A stretch of DNA of 64,000 nucleotides from Nannocystis sp. (GCA_016712315.1 JADJRG010000013.1:434001-498000); one strand, 5' to 3'; shown: positions 50,675-60,646, numbered from the stretch's first letter. Notes: generated from the letters alone by a model not told the origin. A program made the numbers and translations.

Positions 50675-51540
50675 CAACCCACCACCCCACGCCCCACGCG
50701 CAGCAGCAGCCCCGCCGTCTCCCCGTAGATCGCCACGAACCCAGCCTCGCCGAGCAGCGTCAGGCCCAGCGCCGCCCGCACCTGCGTCCAGTAGCGCGGG
50801 ATCGCCCGCACCTCCAGCGGCAACGCCATCGCCAGCAGCGCCGGCGCCCCTGCCGCCGGGTGGATCACCAAACACGCATACAGCCCGCTCGCCGCCAGCA
50901 GCCCGCGGATCAGCCCCTGTGTGCGCCGCTCTCCCAGCGCCACCGCCGTCGTCCGCACCCCCGCCGCCGCGTCCTCCTGCCGGTCCCGCAGCACCTGGAT
51001 CGCCTCAAACACCCCCGAGAACAGCCCCAATTGCAGCACCAACGCCCACGCCAGCGGCTCCGCCAGCGGCGCCCCCACCAGCGACATCGCCACCCCCCAC
51101 GCCACCATCGCCGCCACATCGAGCCCGGGGAGCCGCTTCAGCCGCGCCGAGTACGCCCAACAGATCCCCCCGCCCGCGATCAGCGGGACCAGCAACGAAG
51201 GCCGCCACAGGCCCGCGATCACCACCAGCAGCCCCAGCAGCCCCACCTGCGCCAGCGCCGCCGCCCCCCGGTGTTCGGCCAAGAATCGCGTCATCGCCGG
51301 AGCCCGCGTCGTCGACGCCAGATCCGCGTCGACGTCCATATAATCATTGTTCAAATACACCAACAAATTTAACAGCGCCCCGAACCCCAGCCGCCCCGCG
51401 ATCTCCGGCCCTGGCAGCCCCACCGCCGCCGCCACCGCCGCCGCGCCCGCCAAATTCGCCATCTCCAGGCGCCGCAGCCGGAACACCGCCACGTCCCGCA
51501 CGATCCGCAGCGCCGCCCGGGGCGTCGACACGCCGCTCAT
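50674..51540 (-). CDS. UbiA-type prenyltransferase
   Basis: A 288-residue membrane protein with about eight helices. Both UbiA aspartate-rich motifs are present: NNDYMDVDAD at 64-73 (NDxxDxxxD type) and DRQEDAAAGVRT at about 187-198. These bind Mg and the prenyl diphosphate. Substrate may be an aromatic, a glycerol phosphate or a sugar phosphate; no ubi or men gene is adjacent. The start overlaps the end of paralog A by 4 bases (ATGA) and the stop overlaps the start of paralog B by 1 base. Confidence 0.88.
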   Translation of the reverse strand: MSGVSTPRAALRIVRDVAVFRLRRLEMANLAGAAAVAAAVGLPGPEIAGRLGFGALLNLLVYLNNDYMDVDADLASTTRAPAMTRFLAEHRGAAALAQVGLLGLLVVIAGLWRPSLLVPLIAGGGICWAYSARLKRLPGLDVAAMVAWGVAMSLVGAPLAEPLAWALVLQLGLFSGVFEAIQVLRDRQEDAAAGVRTTAVALGERRTQGLIRGLLAASGLYACLVIHPAAGAPALLAMALPLEVRAIPRYWTQVRAALGLTLLGEAGFVAIYGETAGLLLRVGRGVVG

Positions 51541-53456
51541 CGCTGCACCTCGTACGAATTCACGATCGTCAGCTCCGCCGGGTGCGGCGCCGGGATCTTA
51601 ATAAAGTCGACCGGATCCCCCTCGATCGTCCAGCGCTCGACCGCGCACTCGGGCCTGCACACCAGCGTCTCGAGCCAGTGGAAACGCAGCAGCAGGTCGG
51701 CCCCCGGGTCCGCTCCCGCCACCGTGATCTCGTTGATCCGCCCGCGCGCCGCCCCGCCGCCCGCCGCCACCAGCCCCGTCGGCGCCAGCACCTCATACAC
51801 CACATGCCCGCCGAACACCGGCCCGCGGCGCAGCCGCGGCTCCTGCGCCAACCAAGGCGCGTCCGGCGTCACGATGATCCAACCCACCGCATAGTCCTCC
51901 AAGAAGCGCACCAGCAGCCCCGGCGGCGCCGGCCCCTTCGGGAAGCGGCGCAGCAGGTTCGCCGCCGCGTGCGCCTCATTACGCAGCACGAACCCCCCCA
52001 GGATCCCCGCCTTCGTCGACCACGCCAGCATCTCCCCCAAGTGCCCCAGCTCCACCCAGAACCGCCGCTCCTCGCCCTCCCGCGCCCGCACCCAGGCCAC
52101 CAACGCCCGCGTCTCTGGGTCGAGCGCCGTCAATCGATAGTCTGGCGTCCAGAGGTGGCCATTCGCCCGCACCAGCGAGCCCTGGCGCAGCGGCAGCGGC
52201 GTCTGCGCGGGCAGCAGCGTCGCCACATAATAGCCCCCCGTCGCCACCAGCTGCTGGCCTGCCGGGATCGCCAAGAGCCCCAGCGCCACCCTCGCCGAGC
52301 GCGGCCAGCCCTGCCACGGCCGCGGCCCCTCGCTGGAGACGATCGTCGACAACCACGCCGCCGCCGGGATCGTCGCCAGCATCACCATCGGCGCCACGTG
52401 TCGATATGGTTGGATCTGCCCGCTCACCCGCCAATACCCGCCCAGGTACGCCAGCCCCGCCAACCACCCCAGCCCGATCGCCAGCGGCGCCCACCGCCGG
52501 TCTGCTGCGCGTCGCCAGGCGATCATCCCCGCGATCGCCGCCGCCATCGTCACCCAGCGCGCGCTCGTCCGCGCCCCGATCTGCCCCGTCGTCGCCGGGT
52601 CGATCACCCACTCCGCCAGGTCCGCGGCCAGCGTCGTCAGCGTCGATTGCCCATAATACCCCGAGTCCAGCACGTAGCGCCAAAAGGACAGCGCCACCGC
52701 CAACCAATACCAATTCACCGCGATCGTGGCCGCCACGATCCCGCCGACCGCCGCGTGCTCCTGCCAGCGCAGCCGCCGCCACGACCGCAGGTATAACCAC
52801 AGCATCGGCGGCCCCAGGATGAAGAACGAATAGGGGTGGATCAAGTGGCACAACCCCAGGCTCGCCCCCGCGCCGATCGCCTGCCAACCGCGCCGATCCT
52901 CCATAAATCGAAAGAACAGCGCCAGCGGCAGCGTCGCCAGGTACGCCGCCGTCGCGTACGCCACCATACCCACCCACCAACACCAGTGCAGCCACGAGTC
53001 CAGCCACCACAGCCCGGCCGCCATCCAAGCGGCCGCCAGCGCCGCCCCGCGGGTCAGCCCCCACAGCCGCGCGCTCCCGTAGATCACCCATGGACCCGCC
53101 AAATGGGCCACCAGCGCGAAGCTATTAAACGCGCCCGCGCGGCTCAGCCCGAGCCGCGCCCCCACGAAGGTCCACAGCTCCCACCCTTTGTTATCCGCGT
53201 CGAAGATCGCCCCCTCGATACCACCCGCCAGGATCTGCGGGTCATACACCCAGCTCTTCCCCCAGCCCTCTAGCCCCTCCACCACCCGCCACGCCTGCGC
53301 CGCGTGCGTCTGGTAGTCCACGCCTGGCAGCGGCTCCCCTGCCCACCACAGCGCCGGCTCGACGAACACCCCCAGCGCCCCCACGTGCCCCGCCGCCAGC
53401 GCCAGCGCGGCGAGCCGCCAGCCCCACGCGCCCCGCTCGCCGTCGCTGCGCCCCAT
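51537..53456 (-). CDS. GT-C-like polytopic membrane protein (paralog A)
   Basis: A 639-residue homologue of the protein at 48749-50674 and first gene of the operon. The first-loop motif PGVDYQTHAAQAWRVV is followed by GKSWVYDPQILAGGIEGAIFDADNKGWELWTFVG, which parallels the DHQTH and YDPGMLAGY...DVDNK segment of paralog B. About twelve helices, then a C-terminal beta-rich domain with LRFHWLETLVCRPECAV. The two genes probably arose by duplication and now flank UbiA. Function is not known; a lipid-linked sugar or prenyl transfer is a guess from the neighbour. Confidence 0.65.
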   Translation of the reverse strand: MGRSDGERGAWGWRLAALALAAGHVGALGVFVEPALWWAGEPLPGVDYQTHAAQAWRVVEGLEGWGKSWVYDPQILAGGIEGAIFDADNKGWELWTFVGARLGLSRAGAFNSFALVAHLAGPWVIYGSARLWGLTRGAALAAAWMAAGLWWLDSWLHWCWWVGMVAYATAAYLATLPLALFFRFMEDRRGWQAIGAGASLGLCHLIHPYSFFILGPPMLWLYLRSWRRLRWQEHAAVGGIVAATIAVNWYWLAVALSFWRYVLDSGYYGQSTLTTLAADLAEWVIDPATTGQIGARTSARWVTMAAAIAGMIAWRRAADRRWAPLAIGLGWLAGLAYLGGYWRVSGQIQPYRHVAPMVMLATIPAAAWLSTIVSSEGPRPWQGWPRSARVALGLLAIPAGQQLVATGGYYVATLLPAQTPLPLRQGSLVRANGHLWTPDYRLTALDPETRALVAWVRAREGEERRFWVELGHLGEMLAWSTKAGILGGFVLRNEAHAAANLLRRFPKGPAPPGLLVRFLEDYAVGWIIVTPDAPWLAQEPRLRRGPVFGGHVVYEVLAPTGLVAAGGGAARGRINEITVAGADPGADLLLRFHWLETLVCRPECAVERWTIEGDPVDFIKIPAPHPAELTIVNSYEVQR

Positions 53457-53511
53457 CGCTCGCGCATACTATCGCCCCTCGCGCGCACAAGCGAGCGACG
53501 CAGCGCCGACG

Positions 53512-54177
53512 TCACCCGGCGGCCGCCGAGCCAGCCGCCGGCGGGGGGCTCGCGCGAAGGGAGCGGCGGCAGGTGTAGACCGCCGCTGGCGGCAAGTTCA
53601 GCGTGATCACCTCGCGCTCGAGCGAGCCGAAGCGCTCCGCCAAGAAGCCGCGGACGTTGAAGCGGGAGAAGCCGCCTCGTCGGCTCCACACCAGCGCGCG
53701 CGCGTGCACATAGCCGAAGAGCACGAAGATCCCCGCGTCGGCGAGCACGGAGCGCACCCCGTCGACCACCGCCTCACGCACAGCCGGCGCCAGCATGCTC
53801 ATGCCGAGCCCGGAGATCACCACGTCGACCGGCGAGCGCACCCCCGCGGCCGCGAGGATCTGCGGCAGATCGGCCGCGCTGCCGCAGATCACCTCGAGCC
53901 GCGGATCGACGAGCGTCGCGCGCACCTGCTCGGCCAACGAGGCGTCGATCTCGATCGCGATCAGGCGCGAGTCCGCCCGCATCTCGCGCAAGATCGCGCG
54001 GGTCACGTTCCCCGTGCCGGCGCCCAGCTCGACCACCACCGCCGCGCGCCGCAGCTCGGCGTGCCGCGTGAGCGCGCGGCTCAAGAACCGCGAGCTCGGC
54101 ACCACCGCCGCGGTCTGCTCCCAACGGTCGAGGGCTCGCTTGAAGAAGCCCCAGCTGCTCGCAAGTGTCTGCTTCAT
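53512..54177 (-). CDS. PmtA-like phospholipid/rRNA-type methyltransferase
   Basis: A 221-residue SAM-dependent methyltransferase. SAM motif I is VVVELGAGTGNVTRAIL at about 48-64, followed by IAIEIDASLAEQVR (acidic end of strand 2) and a DVVISGLGMSML motif IV. The N terminus SWGFFKRALDRWEQTAAVVPSSRFLSRAL resembles bacterial phosphatidylethanolamine N-methyltransferases of the PmtA/rRNA adenine dimethylase type. The ATG at 54177 gives this start. Lipid methylation is the likeliest role but not certain. Confidence 0.78.
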   Translation of the reverse strand: MKQTLASSWGFFKRALDRWEQTAAVVPSSRFLSRALTRHAELRRAAVVVELGAGTGNVTRAILREMRADSRLIAIEIDASLAEQVRATLVDPRLEVICGSAADLPQILAAAGVRSPVDVVISGLGMSMLAPAVREAVVDGVRSVLADAGIFVLFGYVHARALVWSRRGGFSRFNVRGFLAERFGSLEREVITLNLPPAAVYTCRRSLRASPPPAAGSAAAG

Positions 54178-54428
54178 CGTCGGTGGCGAAGTCGCGCGAG
54201 CGTAACGCAGCGCTGCGGGGGTCGCCAGCCCGCCTGCACCCGCGGAGCCGGCGCGCCGTTGGGGGACGTAGACGCCCCCTCTCACAGGTCTTCACAGACC
54301 CGAGGCGGACATTGTGGACACGCGATGATCGGCTCATGCGGACGCCAGCACCCACCCGCGCCGCCCGCCCCTGCCCACCAGGGCCAGAATTATCATAACA
54401 AAACCGACGAACATCCGCGCGGCGCCGA

Positions 54429-56579
54429 TCAGCGCCGCGCGGCCACCCGCGCGAGCAGCAGCAGCAGCGCGACGAAGGGGATCACCGAGGCGCCGTCCTC
54501 CAGCTCCCAGCCGCGCCCGCCCAGGTTGATCGCCTGCTGCAGCGCCGGCGCCAACGCCAGCAGCGCCAGCCCGATCCCCGCGATCGCCCCGCCCGCGATC
54601 AGCCCGGAGGACATCAACACCCCCGGGCTCGACTCTGCCTCCAGATCGCTCTCTGCCGCCAGCCCGGCGGCCGCCCGCGCGCGCTTACGCCGACGATCCG
54701 CCCAATACCGGACCACACCGCCGCAGAAGATCGGCGCCGACGCCGCCAGCGGCAGGTACACCCCCACGGCGAACGGCAGCGACGACACCCCCGCCAGCTC
54801 GAGCACCGCCGCGATCATCACCCCCAAGATCACCAGCACCCACGGGAGCTGCTGCGTCAGGATCCCGTCGGTGATCAGCGCCATCAGGCTCGCCTTCGGC
54901 GCGTCGTACTTGACCACCGGCGTGCCGTCGTCGCGCGCCTTGATCCGCCCGTTGATCCCCGGGTCCACCAGGTATTTGATCGTATCTGTCTCATCGACCA
55001 GGTACTTGCCCGCCGGGATCCCCGGCGCCGGCTTCGGCAGCTGCAGCACCCGGTACGAGCCCCCGTCGACCAGCGACTCCGGCCCGCGCAGCGGCTCCGG
55101 CGGCCCGAATTCGGCGCTCGGCGCCGGCAGCCCCGCCGCCTCGTGCTTCAGCGTATACACCGTGCTCGCGCTGTTCAGCAGCAGCAGCGTCGAGCCGATC
55201 ACCAGCGCCGAGGTCACTGAGCCCAGCAGCATGCCGAGCTGCTGCCGCCGCGGCGTCGCCCCCACCAGCTGCCCCGTCTTCAGCACCTGCGCCGTCGCCC
55301 CGCCCACGCTCGCCGCCACGCACACCACCCCCGCGATCGTCAGCGCCCCCAGCCGGTGCTCCGGCCCGACGAAGCCGACCGCCAAGAAGATCAGGCACGT
55401 CATCAGCAGCGTCGCCACCGTCATCCCTGAGATCGGGTTCGAGCTCGACCCGATCTCCCCCGTCAGCCTGCCTGACACCGTCACGAACAAGAACGCGAAC
55501 AGCGTCATCAACACGGCCCCCAGCGCCCCCACCGGGAAGTACGGCGACAGCGAGATCGCCACCACCACCCCCAGCGCCCCCAGCATCACCACCTTCATCG
55601 ACAGCTCGCGCTCCGTCCGCGGCGCCGCCTCCGTCGCCTTCGGCGCGCCGATCGATCGCAGCCCCGCGCGCAGCGACGACACGATCGTCGGCATGCTCCG
55701 CGCCATGCTGATGATCCCGCCCGCCGCCACTGCACCTGCCCCGATGTACAGCACGTACGCGTTGCGGATCTCATCGATATCCATCGCCGCGATCGGCTTC
55801 ACCCCCGGGAACACCACCCCGTCGCCCGCGCCGCCGAAGAACTTGATCATCGGGATCAGCACCAAATACGACAGCACCCCGCCGCCCAGCATGATCCCGC
55901 CGACCCGCAGCCCCACGATGAAGCCCACGCCCAGCAGCTCCGGCGAGATCTCAGCCGCCACCGAGGCCCCCGGGAACGCCTTGCCAAACACCTTCGTCGG
56001 CACCTCGCGCCACAGGTGCGCGCCCGCCATCAGCAGCTTGTAAAAGAGCCCCACGAAGAAGCCCCCGAACACCGTCTTCGCGCTCGATCCCCCCGTCTCC
56101 CCGACCTTCAGCACCTCCGCGCACGCCGTGCCCTCTGGGAACGTCAGCGCCGGGTCCGCCATCATCGGCCGGCGCATCGGCGAGAACAGCAAGATCCCCA
56201 GCACCGACCCCAGCACCGCCACCAGCATCACCCGGCCGAGGTCCATGTCGTAGCCGAGGATCATCAGCGCCGGCATCGTCACCCCGACCCCGAAGGCGAT
56301 CGACTCGCCGCCGGAGCCCGCCGTCTGCACCATGTTGTTCTCGAGGATGTTCGCCCGCCGCGAGCCGAACGCCCGCGACAGCGCCCGCAGCAGCGTGATC
56401 GCCAGCACCGCCACCGGGATCGACGCCGACACTGTCAGCCCCACCTTCAGCGTCAAGTAGATCGACGACGCACCGAAGATGATCCCCAAGATCACCCCGA
56501 GCCCCAGCGGCCCCCGCGTCAGCTCCGGCGGGTCACGATCAGGCGGCACAGGGATCGGCAGCTCATCGGCGGCGGACAT
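54429..56579 (-). CDS. OPT family oligopeptide transporter
   Basis: A 716-residue transporter with about 15 helices. The start LTRGPLGLGVILGIIFGASSIYLTLKVGLTVSASIP matches OPT TM1, and NNMVQTAGSGGESIAFGVGVTMPALMILG is the conserved OPT loop. FPEGTACAEVLKVGE and NPISGMTVATLLM are further family motifs. It imports small peptides or metal-chelate complexes, driven by protons. The ATG at 56579 or the in-frame ATG at 56591 could be used; the open frame above them is not protein-like. No partner gene. Confidence 0.92.
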   Translation of the reverse strand: MSAADELPIPVPPDRDPPELTRGPLGLGVILGIIFGASSIYLTLKVGLTVSASIPVAVLAITLLRALSRAFGSRRANILENNMVQTAGSGGESIAFGVGVTMPALMILGYDMDLGRVMLVAVLGSVLGILLFSPMRRPMMADPALTFPEGTACAEVLKVGETGGSSAKTVFGGFFVGLFYKLLMAGAHLWREVPTKVFGKAFPGASVAAEISPELLGVGFIVGLRVGGIMLGGGVLSYLVLIPMIKFFGGAGDGVVFPGVKPIAAMDIDEIRNAYVLYIGAGAVAAGGIISMARSMPTIVSSLRAGLRSIGAPKATEAAPRTERELSMKVVMLGALGVVVAISLSPYFPVGALGAVLMTLFAFLFVTVSGRLTGEIGSSSNPISGMTVATLLMTCLIFLAVGFVGPEHRLGALTIAGVVCVAASVGGATAQVLKTGQLVGATPRRQQLGMLLGSVTSALVIGSTLLLLNSASTVYTLKHEAAGLPAPSAEFGPPEPLRGPESLVDGGSYRVLQLPKPAPGIPAGKYLVDETDTIKYLVDPGINGRIKARDDGTPVVKYDAPKASLMALITDGILTQQLPWVLVILGVMIAAVLELAGVSSLPFAVGVYLPLAASAPIFCGGVVRYWADRRRKRARAAAGLAAESDLEAESSPGVLMSSGLIAGGAIAGIGLALLALAPALQQAINLGGRGWELEDGASVIPFVALLLLLARVAARR

Positions 56580-56698
56580 CGCCGCGACCATAACCGAGCG
56601 GCGCGCCCTCGCCCACACAGGCGCGCCGATCCTCGCCCGCTCCAGCACGCAGATCCGCGCTTGACCGCGCGCCTCCGCCCCCTCGATCCTCCACCTTG

Positions 56699-57583
56699 AT
56701 GCCGGAGAAATACACCCGCGAGGCCGCCCCGCAGATGCCCTCGCTGCTCGTCTGCGCCGCCCGCCTCGCCCGCGCCAGCGCCCAGCGCCGCCCTGCCGCC
56801 GCCGGCCAGCTCCCGCGCCCCTTCGCCTACGCCGCCTTCCCGCCCGCGCCCGCCCGCCTCGCCCAGTTCCGCGCCCTCTGCGGCTACGAAGCCCACGATC
56901 CCGCCGTCCTCCCCCCAACCTGGCCCTACGCGATCGCCACCCCTCTCCACCTCCACCTCGTCACCGCCCCCGGCTTCCCCGCGCCGCCGCTCGGTCTCAT
57001 CCACCTCCGCGAGACGATCATCCAGACCCGCCCCCTCGCCGCCGACGCCACCCTCCACCTCTACTGCCGCCTCGACGCCCAACGCGAGCACCCCCGCGGC
57101 CGCGAGCTCGACCTCACCACCGAGGTCCGCCAGGGCCCGCACGAACCTGTCCTTTGGCGCAGCACCACCACCGCCCTCTACCGCGCCCCGCACCTCCCAG
57201 CGCCGCCGCCGAGGCCGCCGCTCGTCGCCTCGCCGCCGCTCGAGGGCGAGCGCTGGACGATCCCCGCCGACACCGGACGCCGCTACGCCTGCGTCTCGCG
57301 TAATTTCGACCCGATCCACCTCCACGCCCTCACCTCGCGGTGGTTCGGCTTCCCGCGGCCGATCGTCCACGGCATGTGGTCGCTCGCCCGCTGCCTCGCC
57401 GCCCTCGGCGAGCGCGCGCTCCAGCCCCCGATCCGCGTCGACGCGCGCTTCCGCAGCCCCCTCTTCCTCCCTGGCGAGGTCATCTTCGTCGCCCGCGCCG
57501 CCGACCCCGCGACCCAGTGGTTCAGCCTCCAACCCGAGCGAGGCGGCCGCCCACACCTCGAGGGCGAGCTCACCCGCCTCTGA
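56699..57583 (+). CDS. MaoC-like acyl dehydratase domain protein
   Basis: A 294-residue hot-dog-fold protein. The hydratase 2 motif is YACVSRNFDPIHLHALTSRWFGFPRPIVHGMWSLAR, with the Asp-Pro-Ile-His pair used in catalysis (about 205-208) and the HGM turn. The N-terminal half forms a second, degenerate hot-dog domain. MaoC-like enzymes hydrate trans-2-enoyl-CoA. The start is ATG at 56699 (a TTG lies one codon before). Confidence 0.82.
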   Translation: MPEKYTREAAPQMPSLLVCAARLARASAQRRPAAAGQLPRPFAYAAFPPAPARLAQFRALCGYEAHDPAVLPPTWPYAIATPLHLHLVTAPGFPAPPLGLIHLRETIIQTRPLAADATLHLYCRLDAQREHPRGRELDLTTEVRQGPHEPVLWRSTTTALYRAPHLPAPPPRPPLVASPPLEGERWTIPADTGRRYACVSRNFDPIHLHALTSRWFGFPRPIVHGMWSLARCLAALGERALQPPIRVDARFRSPLFLPGEVIFVARAADPATQWFSLQPERGGRPHLEGELTRL

Positions 57584-57711
57584 GCGGGCACGCATCGCCG
57601 TCCAGTAACGTGCCCTTCCCGGCGCCAACACGCTCGAGCGCCTCAGCGGGCGCGCGGCTCGCCCGGGCCCGCCTTGTCGGCGCCACCTCACCCGACTACC
57701 ATTCGCCGCCG

Positions 57712-59433
57712 ATGGGCTCGCCCCTCGACGACCTGCGGGCGATCGCCAACAACCTCGCGTGCTCTGGCGAGTCCTACTACGTCGAGTTCAAGACCGCCTG
57801 GGACTACCGCCCCGAGGGCCGCGCCCCTCGCGACCCCAAGGAGATCGCCGCCGACATCGGCAAGACCCTCGTCGCCTTCGCCAACGCGGACGGCGGCGAC
57901 CTCCTGATCGGCGTCGAGGACAACGGCAGCGTCACGGGGATCCCCCACACCGGGGCGCACCTCGACTACCTCAAGAGCTGGCGCCAGCAGCTCCGCGCGG
58001 ACGACGGCGCCGAGCCCTCCGTCCGCGTCGCCGAGCTCGAGCTCCAGGGCCAGCGCATCCTCCTCTTCCGGGTCGAGCCCACCGGCGGCGCCCCTGTCGT
58101 CACCGCCGATGGCCGCTGCCTGATCCGGCAGAAGGCCGCCTCGGTCCCCGTCCCCCCGGCCTTCATCGAGCGCCGCCGCGCCCACATCTCCGGCGATCAA
58201 GCCTACGAGGCAGAGCCTGTCCCTGGGGCCAGCATCTCGGACCTCGACTGGGAGCTGATCCGCGCCGCCCTCGCCGCCGCCAACGCCCCCCTCCAGGCCT
58301 TCGACGAGGCCGCCCTCCTCCGCTACTGGAACCTCATCGAGCAGCGCAACGGAGCGATCACCCTCCGCCGGGCCGCCCTCCTCCTCTTCGCCCGCGAGCC
58401 CCTCCGTTGGCACCCCAACAACCGCCTCCGTGTCCGCCACGTCCTCGGCCAGGCGCCCGGCTTCGGCCGCGACCTCAACACCCGCGAGCGCGACGTCCTC
58501 GGCCCGATCCTCCGCGTCCTCACCGACGCCAGCGCCGCCCTCCACCTCGACCTCGAGCGTGAGGCCCGCGGCGACACCCTCTTCGCCGTCGGTCAGCTCC
58601 TCCCCCGCGAAGCAGTCGACGAATGCCTGGTGAACGCGGTCGTCCACCGCAACTACGCGATCGTCGGCCAGGCCGTCGAGGTGCTCCTCTACCCCGACCG
58701 GGTCGAGTTCAAGAGCCCTGGCCGCCTCCCCGACACGATCACCCTCAAAGACCTCGCCCAACAACGCGGCGTCCACCGCGCCCGCAACCCGGTCATGATG
58801 CGGGTCCTCCGCGACCTCGGCTGGACCCGCGATCAGGGCGAAGGGATCCCGCGGATCTTCGGCTCGATGCGCCAGGTCGAGCTCCATGAGCCTGAGTTCG
58901 AGGAGTTCGCCGACACCTTCATCGTCCGCCTCAGCACCCGCTCGCTCTACGACCCGGAGACCCAGGCGTGGCTCAGCGCCTACGGACCCTACGGCCTCAA
59001 GCCTGCTGGGCGCCGCTACCTCGTCGCGCTCCGCCGCGCCAGCGGCCAGTGCTCGATCGACAAGCTCGCGCGCCGCCTCGGCGAACCCTTCGACCGGGTC
59101 AAGGCCGCCCTCACCGAACTCGAGGGCGGCGGCCTGGTCTGGCACCCCCCCAAGTCGCGCTCCTTCCGCCTCGTCGAGCCCCTCAACGTCCCTCACGAGC
59201 GCGCCCTCCAGGCCCTCGGGGCCGCCCGTCCCCTCTCTCACGCGACCACCCTCACCCTCGACGACCTCACCCCCCTGGTCTCCGACCCCCGAGTCGCCAA
59301 GGATCTGATCGAGCGCTGGAAACACGCTGGCATCCTCACGCCCGCCGGCGCCAAGCAGTGGCGGCTCGGCCCCAGCTTCCTCGCCTACCTCGATCAGCGC
59401 GCGCCGACCGCGGGCGAAGACAAGCCCTCGTGA
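57712..59433 (+). CDS. AlbA_2/GHKL-type ATP-binding regulator
   Basis: A 573-residue protein of the schlafen-like AlbA_2 family. The N-terminal domain YYVEFKTAW, LVAFANADGGDLLIGVEDNG at about 49-68 is AlbA_2 (DNA-binding type). The middle EAVDECLVNAVVHRNYA, then RARNPVMMRVLRDLG and DQGEGIPRIF, is the HATPase_c_4 domain with the E-N pair. A winged-helix-like end follows (about 440-540). Such proteins act as transcriptional regulators or ATP-dependent helicase relatives. Starts at ATG 57712. EpmB follows 17 bases later, so the two may be an operon. Confidence 0.82.
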   Translation: MGSPLDDLRAIANNLACSGESYYVEFKTAWDYRPEGRAPRDPKEIAADIGKTLVAFANADGGDLLIGVEDNGSVTGIPHTGAHLDYLKSWRQQLRADDGAEPSVRVAELELQGQRILLFRVEPTGGAPVVTADGRCLIRQKAASVPVPPAFIERRRAHISGDQAYEAEPVPGASISDLDWELIRAALAAANAPLQAFDEAALLRYWNLIEQRNGAITLRRAALLLFAREPLRWHPNNRLRVRHVLGQAPGFGRDLNTRERDVLGPILRVLTDASAALHLDLEREARGDTLFAVGQLLPREAVDECLVNAVVHRNYAIVGQAVEVLLYPDRVEFKSPGRLPDTITLKDLAQQRGVHRARNPVMMRVLRDLGWTRDQGEGIPRIFGSMRQVELHEPEFEEFADTFIVRLSTRSLYDPETQAWLSAYGPYGLKPAGRRYLVALRRASGQCSIDKLARRLGEPFDRVKAALTELEGGGLVWHPPKSRSFRLVEPLNVPHERALQALGAARPLSHATTLTLDDLTPLVSDPRVAKDLIERWKHAGILTPAGAKQWRLGPSFLAYLDQRAPTAGEDKPS

Positions 59434-59450
59434 CCCGAGGCGAGCCCCCG

Positions 59451-60443
59451 ATGCCTCGCGCCCTCACCGATCCAGCCGAGCTCCGCGCCCGCCTGCGCCT
59501 CCCGCTCGTCGACCGACCCGCGGTCGAGGCCGCCGCGCAGCGCTTCCCCCTCAAGATCTCGCCGGCCCTCGCCGAGCGGCTCGTCGGCGCCGCCCCGGAC
59601 GACCCTCTGCTCCGCCAGTTCATGCCGAGCGCTGACGAGCTGGTCGAAGAGCCAGGTCCTCACGCGGACCTCTACAGGAGCGACCCCGTCGGAGATCTCC
59701 AGGCGCAGCGCGCCCCTGGGCTGCTCCACAAGTACCGCGGCCGCGCCCTCGTCATCGCCTCCGCCGCCTGCCCGGTGCACTGTCGCTACTGCTTCCGCCG
59801 CGAGTACCCCTACGCCGCCGCGAGCGCGACCAACCACTGGGATCAAGTCGTCAGCGCCCTCCGCGGCGATCCGACGATCCACGAGGTCCTGCTCAGCGGC
59901 GGAGATCCGCTGTCGCTCAGCAACCACGCGCTCGCCCGCATGGTCGCCGATCTCGCTGAGATCCCGCACCTCCGGCGCCTCCGCGTCCACACCCGCTTCC
60001 CCACCGTCGCCCCTGATCGCGTCGACGACCCGCTCCTGAGGCTCCTCAGCGGCCCGCGCTTCGCCCCCGTTGTAATGGTCTTGCACGTCAACCACGCCGA
60101 CGAGCTCGACATCCCCGGCGTCGACGCCGCGCTCAGCCGCCTGCGCGGCGCAGGCCTCCTCTTGTTCGCCCAGAGCGTCCTCCTCCGCGGCGTCAACGAC
60201 CGCGAGGGCGCGCTCGTCCAGCTCTGCGAGCGCCTCGTCGAGCGCGGCGTCGTCCCCTACTACCTCCACCTCCTCGATCGAGTCCGCGGCGCCGCCCACT
60301 TCGAGGTGCCCGAGCCTGAGGCGGTGCAGCTCGTCCAAGCGTTGATCCGCCGCCTGCCCGGCTACATGGTCCCGCGGCTGGTCCGCGAGGTCGCCGGCGA
60401 GCCCGCCAAGACCCCGATCCCCGTCGCGCTCGCCGCCTCTTGA
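59451..60443 (+). CDS. epmB: EF-P beta-lysylation protein EpmB (lysine 2,3-aminomutase-like)
   Basis: A 330-residue radical SAM, PLP enzyme that converts (S)-alpha-lysine to (R)-beta-lysine for elongation factor P. The iron-sulphur motif CPVHCRYCF carries Cys107, Cys111 and Cys114. The PLP lysine is Lys320 in GEPAKTPIP. The length lacks the long C-terminal domain of classical KAM and so fits EpmB. LLSGGDPLSLSN and HTRFPTVAPDRV are family motifs. EpmA (GenX) and efp are not nearby. Confidence 0.9.
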   Translation: MPRALTDPAELRARLRLPLVDRPAVEAAAQRFPLKISPALAERLVGAAPDDPLLRQFMPSADELVEEPGPHADLYRSDPVGDLQAQRAPGLLHKYRGRALVIASAACPVHCRYCFRREYPYAAASATNHWDQVVSALRGDPTIHEVLLSGGDPLSLSNHALARMVADLAEIPHLRRLRVHTRFPTVAPDRVDDPLLRLLSGPRFAPVVMVLHVNHADELDIPGVDAALSRLRGAGLLLFAQSVLLRGVNDREGALVQLCERLVERGVVPYYLHLLDRVRGAAHFEVPEPEAVQLVQALIRRLPGYMVPRLVREVAGEPAKTPIPVALAAS

Positions 60444-60646
60444 GCGAGCGCGAGCGGGCCGACGTCGCTCATTTACGCGCGAGGCCGTCGACGCCTTGAC
60501 ATCGCCGACGCGGACTGCGCAGGAGCGCGCGCCTCACCGAAGCGACCGGACTGGGCGGCTACGAGCCTCGGTACTCAGCCCCGCGACCGGCTTAGCAGGC
60601 GCTCGGCGGGTCCCCTCAGGTACGATGCAGCTGACGCGCCGTAGCG

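Noticed and set aside
54287..54300. GGTCT-TCAC-AGACC hairpin as a terminator
   Set aside because: It lies upstream of the pmtA-like gene, far from any gene end, and has no T-run.
54964..54979. CTGTCTCATCGACCAG in the OPT gene as a repeat copy
   Set aside because: About 10 of 16 matches and no inner palindrome.
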